A stretch of DNA of 64,000 nt, taken from the NCBI GenBank assembly GCA_033283165.1, contig JAWMQL010000003.1:248001-312000 (forward strand). Direction: 5' to 3'. Position 1 is the first letter of the stretch. Each line of letters opens with the position of its first letter. A program made the position numbers and the translations under genes. The stretch comes from JAWMQL01 sp033283165 (lineage in GTDB: Bacteria > Pseudomonadota > Gammaproteobacteria > Pseudomonadales > Halieaceae). The notes under the pieces were generated by a model that did not search any database, was not told the origin of the DNA, and saw nothing but the letters and a program-made list of their open reading frames with translations. Below are positions 8,417-17,075 of the stretch, in pieces.

Positions 8417-9982
8417 ATGAAGCCATTAACGGTACTGGACAAGGGTTTTCTCCTAGCCGAAAGCCGCGAGACCCCGATGCACGTCGGCGGCGTCGCCCTG
8501 TACACCCTGCCGACAGGTGCCGATGCCACGGAGTTTCTGCACGCCCTGGCCGGGAACCTGCGGGATGCGAAGGAGTTCCTGCCCCCGTTCGGAGACCGTC
8601 TGAAGACCGGGCGACTGGGACTCGCCGGACCCACGTTCTGGGAGCCCGACCCGGCCCTGGATCTCGACTACCATATCCGCCACTCGGCACTGCCCCAACC
8701 CGGCCGATACCGGGAATTGTTTACCCTGGTGTCGCGCCTGCACGCCACGCTGCTGGATCGCAGCCGGCCCCTGTGGGAAATGCACCTGATCGAGGGACTG
8801 CCCGACCGACAATTCGCGGTGTACACCAAGACCCACCACGCGGCCGTGGACGGCGCGCGCTCGGTGCACATTCAGCGCAGTATGCTCACGGCAGACCCGG
8901 ACTCGCGCCTGCAGGAATCGCCGCTGTCCCTGAATTCCTGGAAACGCTACCGGGCGGGGTTGAAACAGCGCCAGCCCGCAAGACCCGCCGAGGCCGAATT
9001 GAGGAACGTACTCGACGCCCTGAAAAACACCTTCGATTCAGGGGCACAGTTATATGGCGCCGCGAAGCGCATCACCCGGGCCTGGACCGGGGATGACAGC
9101 CTGCTGCTGCCTTTTCTCAGGGTCCCGACCAGTTCAATCAACACCTCGGTAGACGGTGCGCGGCGCTTCGTCGCCCAGTCCTGGCCGTTTGCCCGGATCA
9201 GGGCGGTGGCCAAGGCCTATGACGGCACCTTCAACGATGCGGTGCTGGCCATGTGCGGCGGCGCGCTGCGAACATACCTGCTGAACCATGCAGAACTGCC
9301 AGAGCATTCCCTCAAGGCCATGGTACCGGTGTCGGTGCGGGCGGAGGGTGACGTCGACTCCTCCAACGCGGTGGCCTCGATCAATGCCGACCTGGGCACG
9401 AATATTGCCGACCCGGCCCGCCGATTTGCCGCGATCAGGGCGTCAACCGTGGCCGGCAAGGCGCTGTTCAGTGACCTGTCTCCCGCGGAGGCACAGCTGT
9501 TCAGCATTTTGCTGCAGACTCCCGGAATGCTGCTTATGCCCCTGGGACTGATCAGTCGCCTGCCACCTTTCAACACCGTGATCTCCAACGTCCCCGGTAT
9601 TCGGGAAACCATGTACTGGAACGGCGCGCGGCTGGACGGCTCCTACCCGGCGTCTATCGTGATGGATGGCGTGGCCATGAATATCACCCTGTCCACCTAC
9701 GACCAGAACGTGGATTTCGGCATAATCGCCTGCCGCCGCTCAATGCCCCAGGTGCAGCGCATCATCGATTACATGGAAGACGCGCTGACGGAATTGGAAG
9801 AGGCGGCCGGGCTGGCAACGCCGCGAAAGAAGGCCAGGGCCAAACCCAAGGGTAAGGTCAAACCCAAGGCTAAACCAAAGGCCAGGGCAAAGCCAAAAGC
9901 CAAGGCTAAACCGAAGGCCAAGGCCAAGGCCAAACCGAAAGCCAGCGCTAAACCCAGGGCCAGGAGAAACACCGGGAAGTAA
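8417..9982 (+). CDS. Wax ester synthase/diacylglycerol acyltransferase with Lys-rich tail
   Basis: This 521-residue WS/DGAT enzyme transfers an acyl group from acyl-CoA to a fatty alcohol or diacylglycerol to form storage lipid. HHAAVDG at 140-146 is the catalytic HHxxxDG motif, preceded by PLWEMHLIEGL. The C-terminal domain has the usual NTVISNVPG segment. Family members are usually 450-480 residues. Here residues 469-521 (nucleotides 9821-9979) are an added tail of Lys-Pro-Ala repeats with about 20 lysines in 53 positions, like histone H1-type tails. It follows the MBL gene by 77 bases. Its stop is directly abutted by the stop of the convergent DUF3604 gene. Confidence 0.93.
   Translation: MKPLTVLDKGFLLAESRETPMHVGGVALYTLPTGADATEFLHALAGNLRDAKEFLPPFGDRLKTGRLGLAGPTFWEPDPALDLDYHIRHSALPQPGRYRELFTLVSRLHATLLDRSRPLWEMHLIEGLPDRQFAVYTKTHHAAVDGARSVHIQRSMLTADPDSRLQESPLSLNSWKRYRAGLKQRQPARPAEAELRNVLDALKNTFDSGAQLYGAAKRITRAWTGDDSLLLPFLRVPTSSINTSVDGARRFVAQSWPFARIRAVAKAYDGTFNDAVLAMCGGALRTYLLNHAELPEHSLKAMVPVSVRAEGDVDSSNAVASINADLGTNIADPARRFAAIRASTVAGKALFSDLSPAEAQLFSILLQTPGMLLMPLGLISRLPPFNTVISNVPGIRETMYWNGARLDGSYPASIVMDGVAMNITLSTYDQNVDFGIIACRRSMPQVQRIIDYMEDALTELEEAAGLATPRKKARAKPKGKVKPKAKPKARAKPKAKAKPKAKAKAKPKASAKPRARRNTGK
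9821..9979 (+). repeat. In-frame Lys/Pro/Ala-coding degenerate repeat
   Basis: The 3' end of the acyltransferase gene is built from degenerate 6- and 12-base units coding for AKPK, AKAKPK and ARAKPK. It reads only in the frame of the acyltransferase. Such repeats vary in copy number between strains through slippage or recombination. Confidence 0.8.
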
Positions 9983-12007
9983 TCAGGGCGCATACCAGAT
10001 AGGTGAAGACCAGGCCCGCTCCTGCAGGGTGCGCGGCAGATCGCTGCGCGGTGCGACGCCGGCCCGCAGCGCGTCCCAGGTGGACCAGCGACAGGTCGGA
10101 TTCTCCAGCACCCGGACATAGTAGAATGCATCCTGGTCTGGATCGAACTGCGGATCCTGCCACTGCACTCTGAACTCGCTGGCACCGATATCCCGGGGAA
10201 TACTGCAGTCATCGGCTGACACCCAGGCACCATTGTCGGCACAGCGATGACTGACGGGATCGACCTCTCCGCCGGCGGAGCAGGCCACGTCGAAAACCTG
10301 CTCGAAGCTCTCGCCGTTCTTCTGCCAGCCCTTGATCACCTGGACCCGATCGAGCGGTGCGGAGGCCTCGTCGGCCAGTGCCCACACCAGAAAGCGCGGC
10401 TGCTTGTCGGCCTGCCCGGTGAGTTCCCCGCCCATGGGTACACCCCGGGCATAGGCTTTGGCTAAGAGCTCGGGATCATCGATAAGATCCGGCGGATAAT
10501 CGAGGCTGGCAAAAAAGCGTACCTTGATGCGCGGCCCGGAGGTGGCAAAGGTCTCCTTGCGCCGCAGTGCCGCGTAAATTGATTCACGGGTATTCGACTC
10601 CGCCCACACCGCCGCCAGGCCCGAAGCGCCCCAGTACTCGAACACGTTGGCCGCCAGGTAGGTGCGCCCGTCCACCTCCTTCACCAGATCATCGGAGGTC
10701 CAGCGGGCCAATGTCCCCACCAGCCAGTTCAGCGGTACGGAACCGCGTCGCTCCGGCAACCCGTCCAGGACGCCGGCCTTGGAGAAAAACTTGTCTTCAC
10801 GCAGGGCACCGCCGCCCACGTGGGTATCGGTGGAGCCGATAAAGCCAAACTGGTAGGGATTGCCCGCGCCCCTTGCATCCAGCTGCAGGCCGGCCAGCAG
10901 GGCCTCGCGTACATAGGAACCCTGCACTTTGGAATCCAGCCTGCTGCCGACCCGGTACTCCATCAGTTCAAAGCCCGCCCACTCGTCCGTGGCGGACAGC
11001 AGGGGATGGGTTTCCGAGGTACCCTTGATCTGGGTGATCTCCACCAGCGGCTCGTTGCGCAAACGCGTTCGGGCGTAGAGTTCATCCATGGCCTGGCCCG
11101 ACCAGTCCACCTGCTTGAACATCTCGCCGTTGGAGCCATTGGAATTGTGCGGGATCGCGAGGCTTTCGATGCCCTGGTCCCGGAGTTGGTCCATCCAGGC
11201 CCACAGCCCCTCGGGATTCTGCGAGTGAAGGCGGGAGTAAGGCACAGCCGGCAATCGGTCGCTGTCCCGGAAGATCACATTGCGGTGCAGGTTGCCGCGC
11301 TGATCGGTGGAGGTGGTGTACTCGTAGGCCGCAAAGGTGGTGAACTCGCCCGGTACATAGGCGTTATCCGTCGCCTCGATATTTTCCGCCCAGGTGGAGC
11401 GGGTGACCTTCAACACCAGTTCCGGGTCAACCTCCCCCGCGCGCAACATTCTCACCATTTCCGGGACGAACTGCCCGAAGGCCTTGCCCCGATCGACCAG
11501 GCTCAACAGTCCACGGTTACCGGGGCGATTGAAATCGTGCAGCGGCTCAGACACCGGCAACTGCGCGATATCCGTAGCGGTATCGGCAGCCGCCCTGGCG
11601 ACACCCAGCAACATGGCATGATCTGTCACCGCATAGAAATCCAGCGGCCGATCGAGCTGGATATTGAACCCCGCCGGGTGCTCGATCGCCTCGCCCCGGG
11701 CGTAGCGATAGGCGTCCGCCGGTTTGGCCAGGGACGCGAATGTATAGGCATCGAAGGAATTTTCCGTGTGGACATGCAGGTCCCCGAACAGGGCCATTCG
11801 TTCCGGGTAGTGTGCCACCCGCGCGGGTTCCGACTGAGACCGGCGCTCTATCATGTCGGTGGATTCGGGAAAAACCGGCTGCCCCGAGTTCTCCCCGGCC
11901 AGCGTGGCGGTTTCGCCGCCGGAGATACTGTCCAACACCTCCTGGTCGCTGCCGCAGGCCGCCAGCAGCAGCACGCAGGAGAGAGCAAAATTTTGGATAC
12001 ACTTCAC
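9983..12007 (-). CDS. DUF3604 lipoprotein, first of three
   Basis: This 674-residue protein has a lipoprotein signal (LLLAAC, Cys18) followed by a DUF3604 domain spanning most of the chain. Conserved His/Asp clusters are visible: GDLHVHT (His78, His80), TDHAM, PHNSNGSNG and STDTHVGGG. Two other copies (32425, 39557) share the same clusters and the same ending, ERAxxSPIWY. The pattern recalls the metal sites of PHP and amidohydrolase enzymes, so a metal-dependent hydrolase is plausible, but the family has no firm function. The lipobox suggests attachment to a membrane. It lies 47 bases downstream of a sulfatase on the same strand, a pairing repeated at 32425/34327. Confidence 0.88.
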   Translation of the reverse strand: MKCIQNFALSCVLLLAACGSDQEVLDSISGGETATLAGENSGQPVFPESTDMIERRSQSEPARVAHYPERMALFGDLHVHTENSFDAYTFASLAKPADAYRYARGEAIEHPAGFNIQLDRPLDFYAVTDHAMLLGVARAAADTATDIAQLPVSEPLHDFNRPGNRGLLSLVDRGKAFGQFVPEMVRMLRAGEVDPELVLKVTRSTWAENIEATDNAYVPGEFTTFAAYEYTTSTDQRGNLHRNVIFRDSDRLPAVPYSRLHSQNPEGLWAWMDQLRDQGIESLAIPHNSNGSNGEMFKQVDWSGQAMDELYARTRLRNEPLVEITQIKGTSETHPLLSATDEWAGFELMEYRVGSRLDSKVQGSYVREALLAGLQLDARGAGNPYQFGFIGSTDTHVGGGALREDKFFSKAGVLDGLPERRGSVPLNWLVGTLARWTSDDLVKEVDGRTYLAANVFEYWGASGLAAVWAESNTRESIYAALRRKETFATSGPRIKVRFFASLDYPPDLIDDPELLAKAYARGVPMGGELTGQADKQPRFLVWALADEASAPLDRVQVIKGWQKNGESFEQVFDVACSAGGEVDPVSHRCADNGAWVSADDCSIPRDIGASEFRVQWQDPQFDPDQDAFYYVRVLENPTCRWSTWDALRAGVAPRSDLPRTLQERAWSSPIWYAP

Positions 12008-12054
12008 GAAAAATCCTCAGCTGACAATCGTTTTATGCGCTGATCGCGCGAGAT

Positions 12055-13728
12055 TCAGTTGGGCCAGTAGATATACTCGTCTCCCTGTTCGAACCGCTCC
12101 GCCAGGGTTTTATCGATGGCCACCGGCGCTTCCAGCACCGCAGGGTACAGTGGCTCTCTCGCATCCCGGTGATGGGCGTCCAACAGGGCCAGCAATTCGG
12201 CCAGCTTGTCCGGCCGCACCGCCGCCAGGTTATTTTGTTCCGTCGGGTCCTCCGCCAGGTTGAACAGCCACTGCTTGTCCGGCCGCGCCGCGACCTGCAG
12301 TTTCCAGTCACCGTGGCGCACCACCCGGTAGTGGCCGCTCTGCCAGAACAGGGTATCACGATCCCAGTTCTCGGTACCTTCGCCAGTGGTCAACGGCAGC
12401 AGGTTCCTGCCGTCGATCTCCAGGCCTTCCGGCTGCGGCGCTTCCGCCGCCGCCGCCAGGGTCGGCATCATATCGATATGGGCCACCGGTACATCGGACA
12501 CCGTGCCGGCCTCGATGCGCGCCGGCCACTTCATAAACAGGGGCACGCGGATGCCGCCCTCGAACTGGCTGATCTTCCAACCGCGGAAGGGGTGGTTGAT
12601 ATCCGGCAGGCCGAGGTAGCCGGGACCGCCATTGTCGCTGGTAAACAGGACCACGGTGTTTTCCGCCAGCCCCGCGTCCTCCAGCGCAGCATTGATCCGG
12701 CCCACGCTGCGGTCCAGGGCGCGGATCATTGCCGCATACACGCGCAGGCGATGGGGCTGGATGTCACCCACGGCTTCATAATCCTCCCGGGTCGCCTGCA
12801 GCGGTGTGTGCACGCCCCAGTGCGCCAGGTACAGGAAAAACGGCCGGTGCCTGTTCGCATTGATAATCTTGATCGACTCATCGGTCCAATAGTCGGTGAG
12901 GTAGCCTCCTGGCTCGAACCAGTCCTTGTCACCGGAATTGAAGCTGTTGCCGAAGACCATCCGCGCCCAAAGGAACTGGTCGATCGGGTCAAAGTCAAGA
13001 TAAGCATTGACCACGTTCGGGTCGTCCTCCGGCAGGTACAGGCCACTGGCCATCAGCAGGCTCTGGTTGAAACCCTGCTGGTGGGGCGCCATGCCGCCAT
13101 TGCGCCCGAGGTGCCACTTGCCGATATGAAAGGTCTGGTAGCCGCGGTCGCGCAGTATCTCGGCGATGGTCACCTCCTCTGCCGGCAGGCCCTGTTGCTC
13201 GAAAGGCGGTTTACCCGCATCGAGATCTGCGTTGTACAAGGTGGGTGGTAGACCGTTGTCCATGCTGCCTGAAATGCGTGTCACCATGCCCGCCATACCC
13301 GGCGGCGTCGGCGTGAATTCGAAGCCCGTGCGGGTGGGATAACGACCGGTCATCAGCATCGCCCGCGACGGCGCACAGGTACCCGCCCCCGAATAGGACT
13401 GGGAGAACACCGCGCCCTCGGCCGCCAGCTGGTCGATATGGGGCGTCTGCACGCGCCCGCCCGCGACGCCGCCGCCGAAAGTGGAAATATCGTTATAGCC
13501 CAGATCGTCGGCGACGATCAGGATGATATTCGGCGGGCGCTGACCCGGCGACTCGCTGGCCTGCTCAGGGCCCGCGCTCCAGGCAATCTCCCGCGGCGGG
13601 CCGATCGCGTGTTCCTTCGCCGACCTGTACTTGACCAGCGCCAAGAGCAGGGTGGTCCGGTTCATGTAGGCCAGGCCGCCCGCCAAGATAACCAGGGCGA
13701 GCAGTGACACGGCTACTTTTTTCAGCAT
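12055..13728 (-). CDS. Cys-type sulfatase with N-terminal anchor
   Basis: This 557-residue S1-family sulfatase has an N-terminal hydrophobic segment at about 4-20 acting as signal or anchor. RPPNIILIVADDLGYND gives the metal-binding Asp74-Asp75. The formylglycine motif is CAPSR at 118-122, followed by GRYPTRTGFE, GKWHLGRNG and FTSDNGGPG. Unlike the sulfatases at 4086 and 34327 it lacks a C-terminal helix, and it looks like a separate subfamily, closer to classical arylsulfatases. It sits between the double DsbA-like gene (59 bases upstream) and the DUF3604 lipoprotein, so these probably form one transcript with the TetR gene. The substrate is unknown. Confidence 0.92.
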   Translation of the reverse strand: MLKKVAVSLLALVILAGGLAYMNRTTLLLALVKYRSAKEHAIGPPREIAWSAGPEQASESPGQRPPNIILIVADDLGYNDISTFGGGVAGGRVQTPHIDQLAAEGAVFSQSYSGAGTCAPSRAMLMTGRYPTRTGFEFTPTPPGMAGMVTRISGSMDNGLPPTLYNADLDAGKPPFEQQGLPAEEVTIAEILRDRGYQTFHIGKWHLGRNGGMAPHQQGFNQSLLMASGLYLPEDDPNVVNAYLDFDPIDQFLWARMVFGNSFNSGDKDWFEPGGYLTDYWTDESIKIINANRHRPFFLYLAHWGVHTPLQATREDYEAVGDIQPHRLRVYAAMIRALDRSVGRINAALEDAGLAENTVVLFTSDNGGPGYLGLPDINHPFRGWKISQFEGGIRVPLFMKWPARIEAGTVSDVPVAHIDMMPTLAAAAEAPQPEGLEIDGRNLLPLTTGEGTENWDRDTLFWQSGHYRVVRHGDWKLQVAARPDKQWLFNLAEDPTEQNNLAAVRPDKLAELLALLDAHHRDAREPLYPAVLEAPVAIDKTLAERFEQGDEYIYWPN

Positions 13729-13787
13729 GGGTTACTCCGACTTGAACGCTTCCCCAGCGGCCAATGCATTCAGGGGTGCGCTCATCG

Positions 13788-15176
13788 TCACTGGTTACGC
13801 AACTGCCGCTGGATTTCGCGGGCGATCAGCCACAGGCGATCCTGCCCCCACAGCGCGAGAACCTGCTCCCCCGTTGAGTCAAGCAAACGGAAACTGGGTA
13901 CACCCCACAAACCGGCCTGGTACATCGCCTGTCGATTCTCTTCCAGGATCGGTTCCCAGCCCGGTTCGCCCAGGTGATGTCGTGCCTCGGCCCAGTCCAG
14001 ACCCGCCGCTTCCACGACCCGGCGCAGGCCCCGGTCGTTGTTGGTGTTGACGCCCTCGACGAAGGCGTGCCGGAGGAAACTGGACAGCAGTTCGATAGCG
14101 CGCCCCTTCTCCACCGCCCAGGGGTAGAGCGAGTAGCAGCGCCGGACCGGGTCACCGATGGGGTCGTAGAAATTGCCGTAGGCCACCCCGGCGGCTCGCG
14201 CCTCCCTGGCCGCGTCCATGAAAATATACATGCCTTTCTCGCGCGTGGCAGGCACGCCGCGCATCACCATCGGCAGTACCGGTCGGACCACCAGTCTCAC
14301 CCCGGTATCCCGGGCGAGCTGTACGGCTCGATCGAAGGATATGGCCGTGTAGGGACTGCGCAGGGAAGGGTAAATTTCCAGTGTCAGGGTGCCACCGTCC
14401 CTGAGTTCCCCCGCGTCCACCGCGGGGCGCGCCACCAGCAGCTGCTCACCCGGTTCCCGATCGGCTCCGAGTGCCGCCAGGCGTTGTTCCAGATGGTAGA
14501 GACGATCGACACCCCAGTACCACTCCCTGCCGTAGTAAAACATAGCGCCGGAGTAATGTTTGAGCTCACTGCGTCGGGCGGTGCCTGAATCCAGACGCGC
14601 TTGCCACTCACGCTCGCTGGCGGTGCCCAGACTGCCTGCCAGGCTCTGCAGGCGTAGGGCATCGCCAGACCACAGGGCATCTCCCACATGGGACGCACAC
14701 TCTATAAAGCTCTCATCGTCCTGTGCCGCCAGCACGGCGGTCGCCAGTTCGACCAGTGATGCCTCAGGGGCCTCGGGATGCTCGGGAAACCGCAGGCCGT
14801 ATTCCGGCGCCACGTGGAAGGCGTCATAGCGCGACAGCTGCATCAGCAGCTCCGGCTCGGCCACGTTATGACCCTGGGGCCCACGCACCAGGTGGCAGAT
14901 CATCCTGACGTCGTAGCGCTGGCTGAACTGCAGCAGGACCTGGGCAGCCAGGTGGCTGTAGCCGTCCTCCACCTGGTGGAAGTACTCTACTACATGGGGT
15001 TGGCCTGACTTGATGCGGGCCCGCTCTGTTTTTACTCGCTGGCTTTCCAGCCGCCGGGGACTGGAGATACGGCGCAGGAAGAAAGAGTTCAAGCGGCGAA
15101 AAAGCGGGCTGGGATCCATGGTGGCCGCGCCGCCCTGCTCCTGGAATTGCGCGGTAGTATCCTGCTTTTCGGGCAC
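13788..15176 (-). CDS. Double DsbA/HCCA-isomerase-like fusion protein
   Basis: This 462-residue protein seems to contain two DsbA/2-hydroxychromene-2-carboxylate isomerase-like domains. The first (about 61-230) begins VEYFHQVEDGYSH. The second (about 255-455) begins LEIYPSLRSPYTA and ends with AGLWGVPSFRLL, the cis-proline loop followed by a strand. The SPYT/DGYSH position replaces the CxxC of true DsbA, as in HCCA isomerases and kappa-class GSTs, so glutathione-dependent isomerisation is more likely than disulfide exchange. No signal peptide is evident. The start is GTG, five bases after the TetR stop, with GAGGAC as ribosome site inside the TetR gene. The tandem arrangement is unusual. Confidence 0.75.
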   Translation of the reverse strand: MPEKQDTTAQFQEQGGAATMDPSPLFRRLNSFFLRRISSPRRLESQRVKTERARIKSGQPHVVEYFHQVEDGYSHLAAQVLLQFSQRYDVRMICHLVRGPQGHNVAEPELLMQLSRYDAFHVAPEYGLRFPEHPEAPEASLVELATAVLAAQDDESFIECASHVGDALWSGDALRLQSLAGSLGTASEREWQARLDSGTARRSELKHYSGAMFYYGREWYWGVDRLYHLEQRLAALGADREPGEQLLVARPAVDAGELRDGGTLTLEIYPSLRSPYTAISFDRAVQLARDTGVRLVVRPVLPMVMRGVPATREKGMYIFMDAAREARAAGVAYGNFYDPIGDPVRRCYSLYPWAVEKGRAIELLSSFLRHAFVEGVNTNNDRGLRRVVEAAGLDWAEARHHLGEPGWEPILEENRQAMYQAGLWGVPSFRLLDSTGEQVLALWGQDRLWLIAREIQRQLRNQ

Positions 15177-15181
15177 GATGC

Positions 15182-15772
15182 TCAGTCCTCCCGAATCAAG
15201 CCCTGCAACAGGCTGGTAATAATCTCGGCACTGGCTTTTTTAGCCAAACCCTGGTGGTATCGCAGGCGATGCCACATTTCGAATGAAGCAATGGCGTCGA
15301 CCGCTTCCCGTTGATCGCGCGGCAGCGACTGCAGTTCGGGCAACCAGTCGTCCAGGTCCTTGCGCAGCCCGCGCTGGGCCCGGGCGTAGTTCTTGCGCAG
15401 CACGTCGTAGCGCCACAGCTGGGCCTGGGTGCCGAGCACAATATTCCCGACGCTTTCGTACGCATCGGCGTGACGTTCAACGGCGTGCTCAATCCGCTCG
15501 TCCAGCGTGCCACCCCGATCACCACCCACGAACAGCGCTTCGTAGGAATCGCGAATAGCCTCGTCGGCGGCCTCGAACAGGGATTCCATATCCTCGAAAT
15601 GCCGGAAGAAGGAGCGGATACCGACCCCGGCCCGCTCGGATATCTGCTGGGCAGTTGGCACCAGTACGCCTTCTTCCTGCAATGCCAGGGCCGCTTCGAT
15701 AATCGCCAGCCGGCTGCGCTCACTGCGTAACCGGCGCCCATCGACGACCACGGACTGCTTTGTTTTTGACAT
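15182..15772 (-). CDS. TetR family transcriptional regulator
   Basis: This 196-residue regulator has a TetR-type helix-turn-helix at about 24-60 (TAQQISERAGVGIRSFFRHF) and a helical ligand-binding part with no recognisable specificity. The ATG at 15772 is preferred because the DNA-binding domain then begins about 20 residues in. A GTG at 15802 is possible. It is cotranscribed with the double DsbA-like gene and divergent from the GST-like gene at 15852. The 23-base dyad at 15809-15831 lies 37 bases upstream, which suggests autoregulation. The same dyad in front of two other gene pairs makes it the likely local regulator of this catabolic region. Confidence 0.9.
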   Translation of the reverse strand: MSKTKQSVVVDGRRLRSERSRLAIIEAALALQEEGVLVPTAQQISERAGVGIRSFFRHFEDMESLFEAADEAIRDSYEALFVGGDRGGTLDERIEHAVERHADAYESVGNIVLGTQAQLWRYDVLRKNYARAQRGLRKDLDDWLPELQSLPRDQREAVDAIASFEMWHRLRYHQGLAKKASAEIITSLLQGLIRED

Positions 15773-15808
15773 AATGGCCCCGGAGTTTTTTCCCTGTTGC
15801 ACTCAATT

Positions 15809-15831
15809 TAATGGCACTACTTATGCTAAAT
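15809..15831. promoter_or_regulatory. Predicted TetR operator, site B
   Basis: The element TAATGGCA-N7-TGCTAAAT lies between the TetR gene and the divergent GST-like gene. It has the same half-site and spacing as sites A and C, although its right half is weaker. An outer AATTTA/TAAATT pair (15805-15810, 15827-15832) adds dyad symmetry. The right end is only 20 bases from the GST-like start codon. Confidence 0.55.
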
Positions 15832-15851
15832 TATAGCGCAGGCCCGGGACA

Positions 15852-17075
15852 ATGAGCAACATAACATTCTGGGGATTGATTGCGTCGCCTTACCAGCTGA
15901 AAATGCAGGCGCTGGCAGACCACGCCCGGCTGCCCTGGCAGCGCTTTCCCGACCAGGCGGGCACTGCAGCCGCTGTGTCCATGTTCCTGAAGTTGCGGCG
16001 CGCTCGCCGCCTGGAGCGAGTGCAGCGTTACCCCGCGTACCTGCCCGGCGTGGACGAGTACCCGGCAGTGCCCTATTACACGTTTGACGGAAAGCAGTTC
16101 TACTACGATTCCACCGGACTGGCATTGCACATCGAGTCAATGCGACTGTCCACGCAGTCGCCGTTACCCGGAGACCCTGCCGCCCGGTTCATATGCCAAT
16201 TGATCGACGAGGCCTTCGACGAATTCGGCCTGTACATGGTCCATCACCAGCGCTGGGTCACCTCGGCCAGCACCAATGTGATGGGGGCCATGACGGTGCG
16301 GGAGATGCGGCGCCTGCTTCCGTCTTTCACGCGCAATACAGTCGCTGACCGGCTCGCCCGGCGGCAGGTACGACGCTGCCCCTACCTCTTCAGCACGGCT
16401 CCCGAAGGTTTCGAGTGCGGCCTGCCCACCGGGCTGACGCCGCCCTCCAGGCCCGGCTTTCCACCCACCCATGAACTCCTGGACACCGCCTGGCGCCGCT
16501 ACCTCACTGCGATGGAACAGATTCTGAGCAGACAGCCATACCTGCTCGGGGAACGTTTCACCCTGGCGGACGCCAGCGCCTCCGGGCAACTGGGCATGAA
16601 CCTGGTGGATGGTCGGGCTGCCGACTTACTGCTGGATCTGGCGCCGCTGACCTTCCAGTGGCTGGGCATGATCCGCGACGGCGCGCACCGCAACAGTACC
16701 GGTGAACCGGTCGTGACCGACGCCCTGGCGCCGCTGCTGCAGTGCATCGTCGACACGTTCATCCCGCTCATGCGCCAGAACGCGGCCGCCTACGAAAACG
16801 CATTGGCACGAGGGCAACGGGTGTTCAACGAGGCGGCCTTCGACCGGGGCGAGGCACTTTATGACGGCACCTTGCTCGGCCTGCCCTTCCGGTCGGTGGC
16901 CAAAAGTTTCCAGGTGGTGACCTGGCACGCCTTGTGCGAGCAGTGGCAGGCACTGGCAGACCGTGACCGCCAGCAACTGACCGGGCAATTCCCGCTGCTG
17001 GAGGACGGCCTTTTTACGCGGCAAAGCGCCCGGCAAGGCCCGGGCGCTGACCCACGTCAGGCCGCGTCGGACTGA
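15852..17075 (+). CDS. Second long GST-like protein
   Basis: This 407-residue protein begins with a GST-type thioredoxin fold (ITFWGLIASPYQLKMQALADHA, then a PAVPYYTFDG-type cis-proline loop and YYDSTGLALHIE). A long helical region follows with QPYLLGERFTLADASASGQL, the standard GST C-terminal helix motif. The start of the first helix has SPYQLK in place of a catalytic Cys, Ser or Tyr motif. It is nearly twice the usual GST length and resembles the 2959-4089 protein in plan. It is divergent from the TetR gene and shares operator B. Its last 19 bases overlap the convergent nitronate monooxygenase gene. The reaction is unknown. Confidence 0.78.
   Translation: MSNITFWGLIASPYQLKMQALADHARLPWQRFPDQAGTAAAVSMFLKLRRARRLERVQRYPAYLPGVDEYPAVPYYTFDGKQFYYDSTGLALHIESMRLSTQSPLPGDPAARFICQLIDEAFDEFGLYMVHHQRWVTSASTNVMGAMTVREMRRLLPSFTRNTVADRLARRQVRRCPYLFSTAPEGFECGLPTGLTPPSRPGFPPTHELLDTAWRRYLTAMEQILSRQPYLLGERFTLADASASGQLGMNLVDGRAADLLLDLAPLTFQWLGMIRDGAHRNSTGEPVVTDALAPLLQCIVDTFIPLMRQNAAAYENALARGQRVFNEAAFDRGEALYDGTLLGLPFRSVAKSFQVVTWHALCEQWQALADRDRQQLTGQFPLLEDGLFTRQSARQGPGADPRQAASD

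Noticed and set aside
9821..9979. Repeat array that could be mistaken for CRISPR
   Set aside because: Units are short, degenerate and in frame, coding for Lys-Pro-Ala repeats of the acyltransferase. There are no spacers.
15813..15827. Sigma54-like promoter TGGCAC-N5-ATGC before the GST-like gene
   Set aside because: One of the key -12 bases does not fit, and the same sequence is better explained as one half of the dyad repeated at 7190 and 18103.
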